DNA from: DTFZ01 sp050260375
GTDB taxonomy: Bacteria; Bacillota; Clostridia; Christensenellales; SZUA-584
NCBI GenBank assembly: GCA_050260375.1
Contig: JBLNCA010000045.1
Location: 124,001 to 188,000, forward strand
Length of the DNA: 64,000 bases
Direction: 5' to 3'
Shown: positions 16,422 to 25,237 of the stretch, piece by piece
How positions within the stretch are numbered: position 1 is the stretch's first letter
Layout: each line of letters begins with the position of its first letter
Made by a program: the position numbers and the translations under genes
Notes under the pieces: model-generated
What the model was told of the DNA's origin: nothing
What the model saw: only the letters and a program-made list of their open reading frames with translations
Databases searched by the model: none

Positions 16422-16462
16422 AATAATAAATAAGACTAATTGAATCAACCTTATTTATTATT
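16422..16462. promoter_or_regulatory. Large inverted repeat, candidate LysR operator
   Basis: AATAATAAATAAG (16422-16434) and its exact complement CTTATTTATTATT (16450-16462) flank a 15-base spacer. It lies between lysR and the fumarase genes, 73 bp before the LysR start. The rest of the 368-bp gap holds no gene. Confidence 0.6.
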
Positions 16463-16717
16463 ATATTATGTAAATAGCTTAACAGCAATTAATTTTTTCG
16501 ATATGTTCGTTTTTTGGGGCAAACAAAAGCAAAAGAAAATCGCCTGCTTGAAAGCATTCGGTTCCCTTTAAGCGACGTTGGTGTTATTATTATCCGGGAA
16601 GCGCTTGAAACAAATTAAGGAGTACTGCAAAGATGCTGACGGAGCAGCAGTTTATACCGGCCCCGAGGAATGATGCGTCAGCAGTTAACTTCTTTTAATT
16701 TTGTTGGAAGGATATAT

Positions 16718-17563
16718 ATGAAAGAGATTCATATCGACGCGATAACTGACGCGGTGGAAAAGATGTGCCTTGCCGCCGCATACGACCTTCCAAAAGACGT
16801 GGAAGAATGTATAAGAGCGAATATGCCCAAGGAAGAATCGGAGTTCGGAAAGCATATATTTTCGCAGATACTCGAAAACGCGGACTATTCGCGCAAACAG
16901 AAAATCGCCATATGCCAGGATACGGGCGCGGCGGTGTTATTCCTCGAGCTCGGGCAGGACGTACATATAACAGGGGGCAGCCTTACCGACGCCGTCAACG
17001 AGGGCGTAAGGCGCGGCTACAAAAACGGATATTTAAGAACGTCGATGGTGGCTGAGCCCGTGTTTGAACGCAAAAATACCGGGGACAACACCCCGGCTAT
17101 AATTCACATAGATATAGTTCCCGGCGATAAGCTTAAAATGCTGCTTATGCCCAAAGGCGGCGGCAGCGAGAACATGGCAAAGCTGGCGATGCTTACGCCG
17201 TCCGCAGGGATAAAAGGGCTCAAGGAATTCGTGGTCGGCGCGGTAAGGGAAGCGGGCGGCAACCCCTGCCCGCCCGTGATAGTGGGGGTGGGCATAGGCG
17301 GAACGATGGAGAAGACTGCGCTGCTCGCAAAAAAGGCGCTCGTGCGCAGGACGGGCGAGCCGAACCCCGACCCAAGGTACGCCGCTCTGGAGCAGGAGCT
17401 TCTCCATGAGATAAACAGCACTGGCATTGGCCCCCAAGGGCTGGGCGGCAGAATAACGGCGCTTGCCGTGCACATAGAGTATTTCCCCGCGCATATCACA
17501 GGCATGCCTGTCGCGGTAAACTTAAACTGCCACGCTTCGCGCCACGCCGAAGTTGTATTGTAA
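16718..17563 (+). CDS. Class I fumarate hydratase / tartrate dehydratase alpha subunit
   Basis: Start at the ATG eight bases after GGAAGGA; the longer frame to 16670 lacks a ribosome site. 281 residues, the standard length for the separate alpha subunit of [4Fe-4S] hydro-lyases. The three conserved cysteine regions are visible: ICQDTGAA (about 67), NPCPPVIVGVGIGG (about 187) and NLNCHASRH (about 271), together with GGGSENMAKLAML. With the beta subunit it catalyses reversible hydration of fumarate to malate (or a related hydroxy-diacid) in the cytosol. The cluster is oxygen-labile, fitting an anaerobe. Confidence 0.88.
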   Translation: MKEIHIDAITDAVEKMCLAAAYDLPKDVEECIRANMPKEESEFGKHIFSQILENADYSRKQKIAICQDTGAAVLFLELGQDVHITGGSLTDAVNEGVRRGYKNGYLRTSMVAEPVFERKNTGDNTPAIIHIDIVPGDKLKMLLMPKGGGSENMAKLAMLTPSAGIKGLKEFVVGAVREAGGNPCPPVIVGVGIGGTMEKTALLAKKALVRRTGEPNPDPRYAALEQELLHEINSTGIGPQGLGGRITALAVHIEYFPAHITGMPVAVNLNCHASRHAEVVL

Positions 17564-17580
17564 TCGGAGGGCTTTAGCAT

Positions 17581-18135
17581 ATGCCGGACATAATAAAAAT
17601 CACTACGCCGCTTACGGACGGCGTAATTGAATCGCTGAAAGCAGGCGACCGCGTGGAGATAACGGGAGTTATATACACCGCGAGGGACGCCGCCCACAAG
17701 AGGCTCGTTGAAGCGCTGAATGCGGGGGACAAGCTGCCTGTAGACTTAAAAGGCCAGATAATATATTACACGGGGCCATGCCCCGCAAAGCCCGGGCAGG
17801 CGCTGGGGCCGTGCGGTCCTACTTCGAGCTACCGGATGGACGCTTACGCGCCCTCTCTTTTAGGCATTGGGCTAAAAGGCATGATAGGCAAAGGCCGCCG
17901 CTCGAAAGCCGTCGTTGATTCTATGATCGAAAACAAGGCCGTGTACTTCGCGGCTGTAGGCGGCGCCGCTGCGATAATATCGCGCTCCGTGAAGAAGGCG
18001 GAGACGGTTGCATATGAAGACTTGGGGCCCGAGGCTATAAGGAGGCTCGAGGTCGAGAACTTCCCGTGCATCGTAGCTACCGATTCAACCGGAAGCGACC
18101 TGTATGCGACAGGGCCGGAAAAGTACAGAAGATGA
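17581..18135 (+). CDS. Class I fumarate hydratase / tartrate dehydratase beta subunit
   Basis: 184 residues, 17 bp after the alpha subunit with TCGGAGGG upstream. Typical swivelling beta-domain: KAGDRVEITGVIYTARDAAH at about 20-40, YYTGPCPAKPGQALGPCGPTSS at about 62-83, GKGRRSKAVVD and AVGGAAAIISRSV. It supplies substrate-binding residues to the alpha subunit. A terminator follows, making this a two-gene operon. Confidence 0.9.
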   Translation: MPDIIKITTPLTDGVIESLKAGDRVEITGVIYTARDAAHKRLVEALNAGDKLPVDLKGQIIYYTGPCPAKPGQALGPCGPTSSYRMDAYAPSLLGIGLKGMIGKGRRSKAVVDSMIENKAVYFAAVGGAAAIISRSVKKAETVAYEDLGPEAIRRLEVENFPCIVATDSTGSDLYATGPEKYRR

Positions 18136-18163
18136 GCCGCTTTTAAGCAGTATTATACCGCTC

Positions 18164-18189
18164 AGCCTGATTGTATATCGGGCTTTTTT
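18164..18189 (+). terminator. Terminator of the fumarase operon
   Basis: AGCCTGAT / ATCGGGCT stem (one G-T pair), 5-base loop, then six T. Confidence 0.75.
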
Positions 18190-18245
18190 ATTACCGGTAG
18201 TTTTTAGCGGCGTAAATGGCGATTATGGACATATAGAGTATATTC

Positions 18246-18254
18246 TGGTATAAT
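18246..18254 (+). promoter_or_regulatory. Extended -10 promoter for the LacI-type gene
   Basis: TGGTATAAT, identical to the element at 4409, is followed by GAGGAGG at 18295-18301 just before the LacI-type reading frame. Confidence 0.55.
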
Positions 18255-18309
18255 GGCATACGTTAGCTGAACCGATTCTAAGACCAGACGGCCTGAGGAG
18301 GCGGTTTTT

Positions 18310-19305
18310 ATTGCTACGGTATGCGACAAATCAATAAGCAATGCACGCTTTTCTTCGGCAGCATGCGCCTTGAGCAGGGGAAAAAGCGGAGCCTTTTTTC
18401 AGCGCGGCGACAGATTCGCCGGCAGGGATTCGGGCGGCGAACGCCAGGCCGCAAAGGGACAGAAGATAAGGACAATAGGCGTACTTTACAGCGACGGCTC
18501 CGAAACGGTACTCAGGCATAGCTTTTATGCCGGTATCATAGAACGCTTCAAGAGCATGGTGGAAAGGCATGGTTTCGACGTTTTCTTTTTATCCAACCAA
18601 ATAGGCAGAACGGGGATTTCGTACCGCGACCACCTCGCTTTGAGGAATGCCGACGGCGTATTTATCGTCAGCGCGGATCATACGGCGCAAAGCGCACGCG
18701 AGCTTTTGATGTGCGACATACCCAAAATAGCCATTGACTACGGCGACGGGTCAACTGGATGCGTAATGACCGACTGCGATAAAAGCATGGCGCTTATTTA
18801 CAACCACCTTTACGATCTCGGGCACAGGAACATAGTATACATGCACGGAGAGCCGGGGTATTTGACGGACGCAAGGATAAACGGCCTAAAATCCGCCGCA
18901 GCGGCAAGAGGAGCCAAATTGCCGGCGGAGAGCTTTATGCAGTCGAAGTACTATTCTATGGAGGCCGGCTACGCCTGCATGAAGCAGGTGCTTGCCCGCA
19001 ATGACCGCCCCACTGCCGTAATAGCGAGCGACGACTGCAGCGCCATAGGAGCGGTAAGCGCGGCGCGGGATATGGGGCTTTGCGTACCCGGGGACGTTTC
19101 CGTAGCGGGATTCGACGGCTTTGAGGCCGCGCAGTACATGTCGCCGAAGCTTACCACGATAAAACAGGATACAATGGGCTTGGGCACAAAGGCCGCAGAG
19201 AACCTCATTAAGCAGATATTGCGCGTGGGAGACAGGGGCAAGCCCGAGACTATACTGCTGGAGCCTAAGCTTATCATTGGGGACAGCTGCAGTAAGATAT
19301 CATGA
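18310..19305 (+). CDS. LacI-family-like sugar regulator with unrecognisable DNA-binding domain
   Basis: The effector domain (from IRTIGVLYSDG on, about 260 residues) is a normal LacI/GalR periplasmic-binding fold, with GHRNIVYMHGEPG, TAVIASDDCSAIGAV and SVAGFDGFEAAQYMSPKLTTI. A GAGGAGG site precedes an in-frame ATT at 18310 that reads IATVCD, reminiscent of the usual LacI opening IATVxDVA; the first conventional start is TTG 18370. The ~50 residues before the effector domain do not form a LacI HTH, although fragments resembling one occur in neighbouring frames (SGAF; FSAAT at about 18398). Small compensating or uncompensated indels in the HTH would explain this. It sits directly upstream of the GH3 gene. 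Confidence 0.65.
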   Translation: MATVCDKSISNARFSSAACALSRGKSGAFFQRGDRFAGRDSGGERQAAKGQKIRTIGVLYSDGSETVLRHSFYAGIIERFKSMVERHGFDVFFLSNQIGRTGISYRDHLALRNADGVFIVSADHTAQSARELLMCDIPKIAIDYGDGSTGCVMTDCDKSMALIYNHLYDLGHRNIVYMHGEPGYLTDARINGLKSAAAARGAKLPAESFMQSKYYSMEAGYACMKQVLARNDRPTAVIASDDCSAIGAVSAARDMGLCVPGDVSVAGFDGFEAAQYMSPKLTTIKQDTMGLGTKAAENLIKQILRVGDRGKPETILLEPKLIIGDSCSKIS

Positions 19306-19320
19306 TTGGGAAAAAACATC

Positions 19321-21417
19321 ATGAAAGAGAATGATAAAAACTTATCTTTTCAGGAACAGGCAGAAGCCGTTGTCGGCGCTATGACGCTGGAAGAGAAGGC
19401 GTCCCAGTTAAGGTATGACGCCCCCGCCGTTGAGCGCCTTGGCATACCCGAATACAACTGGTGGAACGAAGGCCTGCACGGCGTGGCAAGGGCGGGCACG
19501 GCGACTATGTTCCCGCAGGCCATAAGCCTTGCCGCGATGTTCGACGACGAAATGCTGTATTCCGTCGGGCGCGTCGTCGCTACGGAAGCGCGCGCGAAGT
19601 ATAACGAAGCGTCAAAGCACGGCGACAGGGACATATATAAGGGGCTTACAATATGGTCTCCCAACATTAACATATTCCGCGATCCGAGATGGGGCAGAGG
19701 TCAGGAGACATACGGCGAGTGCCCTTATCTTACGTCGAGGCTCGGAGTGGCGTTTGTTAAGGGGTTGCAGGGCGAGGGCAAATACCTTATGGCGGCGGCC
19801 TGCGCAAAGCATTTTGCCGCGCACAGTGGCCCCGAGGCGACGCGGCACGAGTTCAACGCCGAGGTTACCGAGAAGGATATGTGCGAGACGTATCTTCCGG
19901 CGTTTAAGGCGCTGGTTGAGGAAGCGCACGTGGAAGGCGTGATGGGCGCTTACAACCGAATTAACGGCGAGCCAGCATGCGCGAGCCAGTATCTTATGAA
20001 CAAGCTCTCCCGGTGGGGTTTCGACGGTTATTTTGTGTCCGACTGCTGGGCAATACGCGACTTTCATACGTCGCATATGGTAACATCCACCGCGCCGGAA
20101 TCCGCGGCGATGGCGCTAAAGGCGGGCTGCGACTTGAATTGCGGCAACACGTACTTAAGCCTGCTTGTCGCCTACAATGAAGGCCTTATCACCGAAGAGG
20201 ACATTACGAAAGCCGCCGTACGGCTGATGAGAACAAGGGCAAGGCTCGGGCTGCTGGGCGGAGCTACCGAATACGACGATATACCGTACGACGTTGTAAG
20301 CTGCGGCAAACATAAGGCGCTGTCATTGGAATGTGCGCGGAAATCTATGGTTTTGCTGAAAAACAGCGGCCTTTTGCCGCTTGACAGGAAAAATATAAAA
20401 TCGATAGCGGTTATTGGGCCGAACGCCAACAGCATAGACGCATTGCGCGGCAACTATTACGGCACGGCGGACGGCTACGTAACGTTCCTTGACGGCATAA
20501 AGGACGCGTTTGACGGCAGGGTGTATTACTCCGAAGGCTGCCATCTGTTTAAAGACCGTCTGCAGCCGCTTTCCCGTCCGGGAGACGGCTACTCGGAAGC
20601 TGTAATAGCGGCCGAGCATTCGGACGCGGTGGTGCTGTGCGTAGGGCTTGACGCTACGATAGAGGGCGAGGAAGGCGATACGGGCAACGCGTTCGCGGCG
20701 GGCGATAAGATAAGCCTCGCTTTGCCCGAAAGCCAGCGCCTGCTTGTTAAAAAGGTATTGGCAGTTGGGAAGCCGACTATAATAGTGATTGCAAGCGGGA
20801 GCTCGCTGAACCCCGAGGCGGAGGGAGCCGACGCTATAATACAGGCGTGGTATCCCGGGCAGGAAGGCGGCAGGGCGCTTGCCGACATACTGTTCGGCGA
20901 CGTTTCGCCTTCGGGCAAGCTGCCCGTTACGTTCTATGAAACGGCTGACAAGCTGCCCGATTTTTCCGATTATTCGATGAAAAACAGGACGTACAGGTAT
21001 GCGGAAGGCAACGTGCTCTATCCGTTCGGGTATGGCCTTACATACTCAAAAGTCGTTTGCAGCGGGCTGCGCTACGACAGCGAAAGCGGTATAGCTTCGC
21101 TTAATGTAAGCAATACAGGCGAGTATGATACCGACGACGTCGTGCAGCTTTATATACGCGACAACCGCTCAAAGTGGGCCGTGCCCAACCATAAGCTGTG
21201 CGGCTTTAAAAGGGTCCATTTAAAAAAGGGAGAGACTAAGGAAGTAAGGCTGAAGCTTGCGCCGCCGTCGCTTGAAGTAGTGGATGCGAGCGGCAGGCAG
21301 TTTATAGACAGCGACAGCTTCACGCTTTACGCGGGCACAAGCCAGCCCGACGAGCTGAGCTGCCGCCTTACAGGATGCGATTGCGTAAAGATAGACATAA
21401 CGCTCGACCGGATTTAA
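19321..21417 (+). CDS. GH3 glycosidase (beta-xylosidase/beta-glucosidase type)
   Basis: 698 residues without a signal peptide, hence cytosolic. The N-terminal TIM barrel contains YNWWNEGLHGVARAG, FRDPRWGRGQETYGE and AKHFAAHSGPE, with the nucleophile in VSDCWAI (Asp241). The second alpha/beta domain (about 335-545; ARKSMVLLKNSGLLPL, PGQEGGRALADILFGD, SGKLPVTF) and a C-terminal fibronectin-III-like domain (about 590-690) follow. The NWWNEGLHG form is typical of the beta-xylosidase/arabinofuranosidase branch. With the LacI-type regulator and ABC importer around it, the enzyme probably cleaves imported oligosaccharides. Confidence 0.88.
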   Translation: MKENDKNLSFQEQAEAVVGAMTLEEKASQLRYDAPAVERLGIPEYNWWNEGLHGVARAGTATMFPQAISLAAMFDDEMLYSVGRVVATEARAKYNEASKHGDRDIYKGLTIWSPNINIFRDPRWGRGQETYGECPYLTSRLGVAFVKGLQGEGKYLMAAACAKHFAAHSGPEATRHEFNAEVTEKDMCETYLPAFKALVEEAHVEGVMGAYNRINGEPACASQYLMNKLSRWGFDGYFVSDCWAIRDFHTSHMVTSTAPESAAMALKAGCDLNCGNTYLSLLVAYNEGLITEEDITKAAVRLMRTRARLGLLGGATEYDDIPYDVVSCGKHKALSLECARKSMVLLKNSGLLPLDRKNIKSIAVIGPNANSIDALRGNYYGTADGYVTFLDGIKDAFDGRVYYSEGCHLFKDRLQPLSRPGDGYSEAVIAAEHSDAVVLCVGLDATIEGEEGDTGNAFAAGDKISLALPESQRLLVKKVLAVGKPTIIVIASGSSLNPEAEGADAIIQAWYPGQEGGRALADILFGDVSPSGKLPVTFYETADKLPDFSDYSMKNRTYRYAEGNVLYPFGYGLTYSKVVCSGLRYDSESGIASLNVSNTGEYDTDDVVQLYIRDNRSKWAVPNHKLCGFKRVHLKKGETKEVRLKLAPPSLEVVDASGRQFIDSDSFTLYAGTSQPDELSCRLTGCDCVKIDITLDRI

Positions 21418-21760
21418 AGAGCTTTTAAAACCTTCTCCGTTGAAGAGAAGGCGAAGCGTATGCTCAAAGCCGTCTGCGCGCCGTAGGGGCGGGTCTTAAG
21501 CGCCCGCCCGCTTCCTTATAAGTTACAGCCTTCTCGGAGAAGGTGGCGCGCGCTGAATTGTCGGCCTCAAACGTAAGCTCGGCAATTTAGTGCGTGACGG
21601 ATGAGGCGTATTAAAGCAACCCTCATGTTATGCAGATGGGGTTGATGCAAGCCGTTTATCTCCTCTTTCCGGACAGGTTTCGCGTATCATATCGATAAGT
21701 AAAATATTTACCTATATGTATCAAAAAAGTACTTGTGAACATTAATGACAGGTAAAAACA
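21418..21760 (+). repeat. Intergenic region with nested inverted repeats
   Basis: Three hairpins: CCTTCTC/GAGAAGG (21431-21451), GGGCGGG/CCCGCCC (21487-21509) and CCTTCTC/GAGAAGG (21529-21543). The last is followed by GTGGCGCG and, at 21594, GTGACGGATGAGG. The pattern CCTTCTCC...GGAGAAGGTGG...GACGGATGAGG recalls a dispersed element in other Clostridia, but that is memory and not checked. No gene is present. Confidence 0.45.
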
Positions 21761-21850
21761 TTGCGCATAGTGGTAATGAAATACCATTTACCCCCTTATT
21801 ACCGACTTGTACAATATTTACATCTTATGTATAAGGAGGAGAACCCAATC

Positions 21851-23182
21851 ATGAAAAAAGTGCTTGCTTTATTGATTGTCGCATTGATGATTATCCCATT
21901 TGCTGCCTGCGGCACTCCGCAGGAAACTGTTTCAACGCCCCCTGACGCCTCAAAAGAAGCCGCGACCGATGCTCCCGCGCCGGCTACGGAAGCTCCTGAA
22001 GAGCAGATCACTCTTACGCTATGGTCCATCGCCACGGAGAGCGATAACTATCATCAGCCTTACCTTAACGCGATCGCTGATTTTGAAGCGGCCCATCCCA
22101 ACATAAAGATAGACTTCCAGACGTTCGAAAACGAGTCGTACAAGACAAAGTTAAAATCCGCGGTTTCCGCCAACGAGCTTCCCGATATCTTCTTCACGTG
22201 GGGCGGCGGCTTCTCACAGCCTTTCGTTGAGGCAGGCCGTGTTCTGAGCATTGACGACGCGTATCAGAACTACAAAGACGCTCTGCCTGAAGTCATGCTC
22301 ACAAACGTGACTTTTGACGGCAAGAAATACGGCTCGGTTTACACGATGAACGTTTCGATGCTGTTCTACAACAAGGAATTGTTCAAACAGTACAACTTAA
22401 AGCCGCCGACAACCATAGACGAACTCAAGTCGGTTTGCCAGGCGTTCGTAGACAACGGCATTACCCCGTTCGGCATAAGCGCAAAGGACAAGTGGAATCT
22501 CGGCATGGCGCACGACGCGCTGACGCTGAAATCGGTCGGGCCTGCGACGGTAAAGAGCGTTCTTACTAAGGACGGCACGGCAACATATAACACGCCCGAT
22601 TTCCTTGCCGCGACAACCACGTTCAGCGATCTCGTAAAACTTGGCGCATACAGCAAAGACGCCATTGCCCTTACCAACGACGAGGCCACCCAGACGTTCT
22701 ACGACGGCAAAGTTGCGATGTACATAACGGGCAGCTGGATGGTAAGCGATTTCTATACGAAATCGAAGACGCCCGAAGCTTTCGGCTGCATACCCGTACC
22801 GGTGGTGAACTCCGCCAATGCGAAGCTTTCAGACTTCATGGGCGGCCCGTCCGACACGCTGATGGTTTCGGCTTCCACGAAGTATCCGGAAGAAGCCGCA
22901 ATGGCGATGTTCGAGATATCCCAGGGCATCTCGAAGTACGGATACCTTTCCGGCAGCGGAATCGCGGCATGGAAGGTAGATTATGACGCCAGCGAAGTGA
23001 AGCCGCTCACGCAGGAGATAGCCGCGCTGGTTCAGGACGCGACGTCGCTCACGCTGTGGTTCGACACACTTCTGCAGGCAGAAGACGCCAACGTCTATCT
23101 TGACAACCTGCAGCAGCTTTATCTCGGGGACATCACTCCGCAGCAGTTAATAGACAATATGACCGCGCAGCTCGGAAAATAG
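21851..23182 (+). CDS. Sugar ABC transporter substrate-binding lipoprotein (family 1)
   Basis: Start at the ATG after AAGGAGGAG; 443 residues. Signal peptide with lipobox (FAAC, Cys20), then a Thr/Pro/Ala-rich linker (about 22-50) and a carbohydrate-binding protein of the maltose/oligosaccharide class: LTLWSIATESDNYH, KSAVSANELPDIFFTW, YNKELFKQYNLKPPTTIDEL and GKVAMYITGSWM. It captures an oligosaccharide outside the membrane for the two permeases downstream. It ends in TAG; a strong hairpin separates it from the permease genes, as is common where the binding protein is made in excess. Confidence 0.88.
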   Translation: MKKVLALLIVALMIIPFAACGTPQETVSTPPDASKEAATDAPAPATEAPEEQITLTLWSIATESDNYHQPYLNAIADFEAAHPNIKIDFQTFENESYKTKLKSAVSANELPDIFFTWGGGFSQPFVEAGRVLSIDDAYQNYKDALPEVMLTNVTFDGKKYGSVYTMNVSMLFYNKELFKQYNLKPPTTIDELKSVCQAFVDNGITPFGISAKDKWNLGMAHDALTLKSVGPATVKSVLTKDGTATYNTPDFLAATTTFSDLVKLGAYSKDAIALTNDEATQTFYDGKVAMYITGSWMVSDFYTKSKTPEAFGCIPVPVVNSANAKLSDFMGGPSDTLMVSASTKYPEEAAMAMFEISQGISKYGYLSGSGIAAWKVDYDASEVKPLTQEIAALVQDATSLTLWFDTLLQAEDANVYLDNLQQLYLGDITPQQLIDNMTAQLGK

Positions 23183-23218
23183 CGGGCAATTAAGTAACGA
23201 CTAAACCTTAACGATACA

Positions 23219-23250
23219 GGCCTCCCGGCTGAAATATGCGCCGGGAGGCC
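23219..23250 (+). promoter_or_regulatory. Perfect 11-bp hairpin between binding protein and permease
   Basis: GGCCTCCCGGC (23219-23229) pairs exactly with GCCGGGAGGCC (23240-23250). No T run follows, so it is more likely a 3' RNA-stabilising or partial-attenuation structure that raises binding-protein expression over the permeases. Confidence 0.65.
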
Positions 23251-23307
23251 AACATCTCCCATCATAACAGCGAGTCTTCAACAATTAAGATCGTCAGGGG
23301 GAATCAT

Positions 23308-24189
23308 ATGAACAGATTATATAGAAATAAACTGGCTATAGTGCTGTTCCTGTTGCCCGCCCTTATTCTGCTGATAGGCATAATAGTCGTTCCTATAATA
23401 ATGACGACGTATTACAGCCTTCACGACTGGGACGGTTACGGTAAAATGAAGTTTATCGGACTGGGCAATTACATCGAGCTATTCACCAATAAAACGGTTA
23501 ACTTCCCGCAGGCGCTGCTTAACGCCATATATTTTGCGGGACTGTCTATATTCATACAATTGCCTTTTTCATTGCTGCTTGCCTTGCTGCTGGCCAAAGG
23601 GAGAAAAGGAAGCCGTTTCTTTCTTTCGGTGTTCTTTATTCCCGTTATCATGTCCACGGTAGTTATAGGCCAGCTATGGCTGAGAATCTATAATCCCGAA
23701 TACGGTATACTTAACGTAGCATTAAGATCCATAGGACTCGACTCGTGGACGAAGGTGTGGCTGGGCGACAGAAACACTGCGCTTATAGCGGCATTCATAC
23801 CCACGCTGTGGCAGTACACGGGCTATCACATGCTGCTGATGTACGCCGGTATAAGAAGCCTGCCTCCCGAGGTAAAAGAAGCCGCGCTTATAGACGGCGC
23901 AACGGAATGGCAGGTGAACCGCAAAATAATCATTCCGATGCTCCGTCCGGTATTAAGGGTATGCGCCATAATATCGATAACGGGGTCATTAAAAGTATTC
24001 GACCTGATATACATACTTACAAACGGCGGCCCGGCGCACGCGACCGAGGTGCCAAGCACGCTGATGGTAAGCATGATGTTTTTGCAGAACCGTTTCGGCT
24101 TTGCAAGCGCGATAGCGGTGCTGCTCATTATACTGTGCTTCATCTTCGCGGTAGTAATGAGAAAAGCGTTGAGAACGGAGGTGGACTGA
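23308..24189 (+). CDS. Sugar ABC transporter permease (MalF/UgpA-like)
   Basis: Start at the ATG after AGGGGGAA; 293 residues with six predicted membrane helices. The EAA loop EAALIDGATEWQVNRKIIIPM (near 190) contacts the ATPase. First of two dissimilar permeases; the second begins at the very next base after its stop, so they are co-translated. Confidence 0.88.
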   Translation: MNRLYRNKLAIVLFLLPALILLIGIIVVPIIMTTYYSLHDWDGYGKMKFIGLGNYIELFTNKTVNFPQALLNAIYFAGLSIFIQLPFSLLLALLLAKGRKGSRFFLSVFFIPVIMSTVVIGQLWLRIYNPEYGILNVALRSIGLDSWTKVWLGDRNTALIAAFIPTLWQYTGYHMLLMYAGIRSLPPEVKEAALIDGATEWQVNRKIIIPMLRPVLRVCAIISITGSLKVFDLIYILTNGGPAHATEVPSTLMVSMMFLQNRFGFASAIAVLLIILCFIFAVVMRKALRTEVD

Positions 24190-25092
24190 TTGAAGCTGCA
24201 GGTTAGTACGGAACATAACCCCGGCGCGCGTATAAGAACGAAACCAACGGCCTATATCCGTTTCGGAAGATTCAGGATAAAGGAAGTATTCGTTTATCTT
24301 TTCTTAGGCATCTGGGCGCTTGTAAACCTGTTCCCTCTGTATTGGATGTTTACGTTTTCGCTAAAGGATAACGCCGAAATATTAGGTGAAAACGTCATAG
24401 GACTGCCCAACACTTGGCTGTGGTCCAACTACGAGGCCGCATTGAAAGTAGGCAATTTGGGCAAGTTCTTTTTAAACAGCTTTATCGTGACGGGCATAAC
24501 GATAGTGCTTACGGTGTTTATAGCGATGATGGCGGCGTTTGCGCTCACAAGGATGATATGGAAAGGGCGCAAAATGATGAACAGCATGATGATACTCGGT
24601 ATGACTATTCCGGTGCATGCCGCTATTATCCCGGTGTTCGTCGTGCTTTCCAGCCTGAAAATGCTGAACTCTTATCAGGCTCTCATAGTGCCGTATACGG
24701 CGTTTTCACTCTCTATTGCCACGCTGATATTCACAGGGTTTATGCAGGATATACCGCGTGAACTTGACGAATCGGCGTGCATAGACGGCTGCAACATATG
24801 GGGGGTGTTCGCGCACGTCGTCTTTCCGATGATGCGGCCGGCAATATCGTCGGTTGCGATATTCACGTTTATACAGACGTGGAACGAGATGATGTTCGCC
24901 GTAATATTTATCAACAAGGAAGAGTTCAGAACGCTTACCGTGGGCATACAAACGCTCTCCGGCTCGTATACGAGAGACTGGGGGCCGATAGGCGCGGCGC
25001 TCGTGCTGGCTACGTTCCCGACGCTTATTGTATACGCGCTTATAAGTAAAAAGATTCATGAGAGCTTTAACGCAGGCGCCATAAAAGGCTGA
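24190..25092 (+). CDS. Sugar ABC transporter permease (MalG/UgpE-like)
   Basis: TTG start immediately after the TGA of the first permease, with GGAGGTGG upstream inside the previous gene. 300 residues, six helices, EAA loop DESACIDGCNIWGVFAHVVF (near 195). It forms the channel with the preceding permease. No ATPase follows directly; the candidate is the MsmK/UgpC-type protein at 28053. Confidence 0.88.
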   Translation: MKLQVSTEHNPGARIRTKPTAYIRFGRFRIKEVFVYLFLGIWALVNLFPLYWMFTFSLKDNAEILGENVIGLPNTWLWSNYEAALKVGNLGKFFLNSFIVTGITIVLTVFIAMMAAFALTRMIWKGRKMMNSMMILGMTIPVHAAIIPVFVVLSSLKMLNSYQALIVPYTAFSLSIATLIFTGFMQDIPRELDESACIDGCNIWGVFAHVVFPMMRPAISSVAIFTFIQTWNEMMFAVIFINKEEFRTLTVGIQTLSGSYTRDWGPIGAALVLATFPTLIVYALISKKIHESFNAGAIKG

Positions 25093-25154
25093 CGGCGTTT
25101 GAGATGGGGGGGATAGTATTTTTTTGTCGTAAATGGTGATATATTCGGTTTTTG

Positions 25155-25163
25155 TGTTATACT
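25155..25163 (+). promoter_or_regulatory. Extended -10 promoter for the two-component system
   Basis: TGTTATACT (TGn plus TATACT) lies 75 bp before the chosen start of the histidine kinase. Confidence 0.45.
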
Positions 25164-25237
25164 AGTCTTAACGCTTCTTATAATTTATGCTGCATTGAAT
25201 GTTGACACGCATACTGTTTACGCTTGAGGTTCAGCTT

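Noticed and set aside
21809..21837. TTGTAC-17-TATAAG as promoter of the sugar-binding-protein gene
   Set aside because: The -10 would abut the ribosome site, leaving no room for a transcription start upstream of it.
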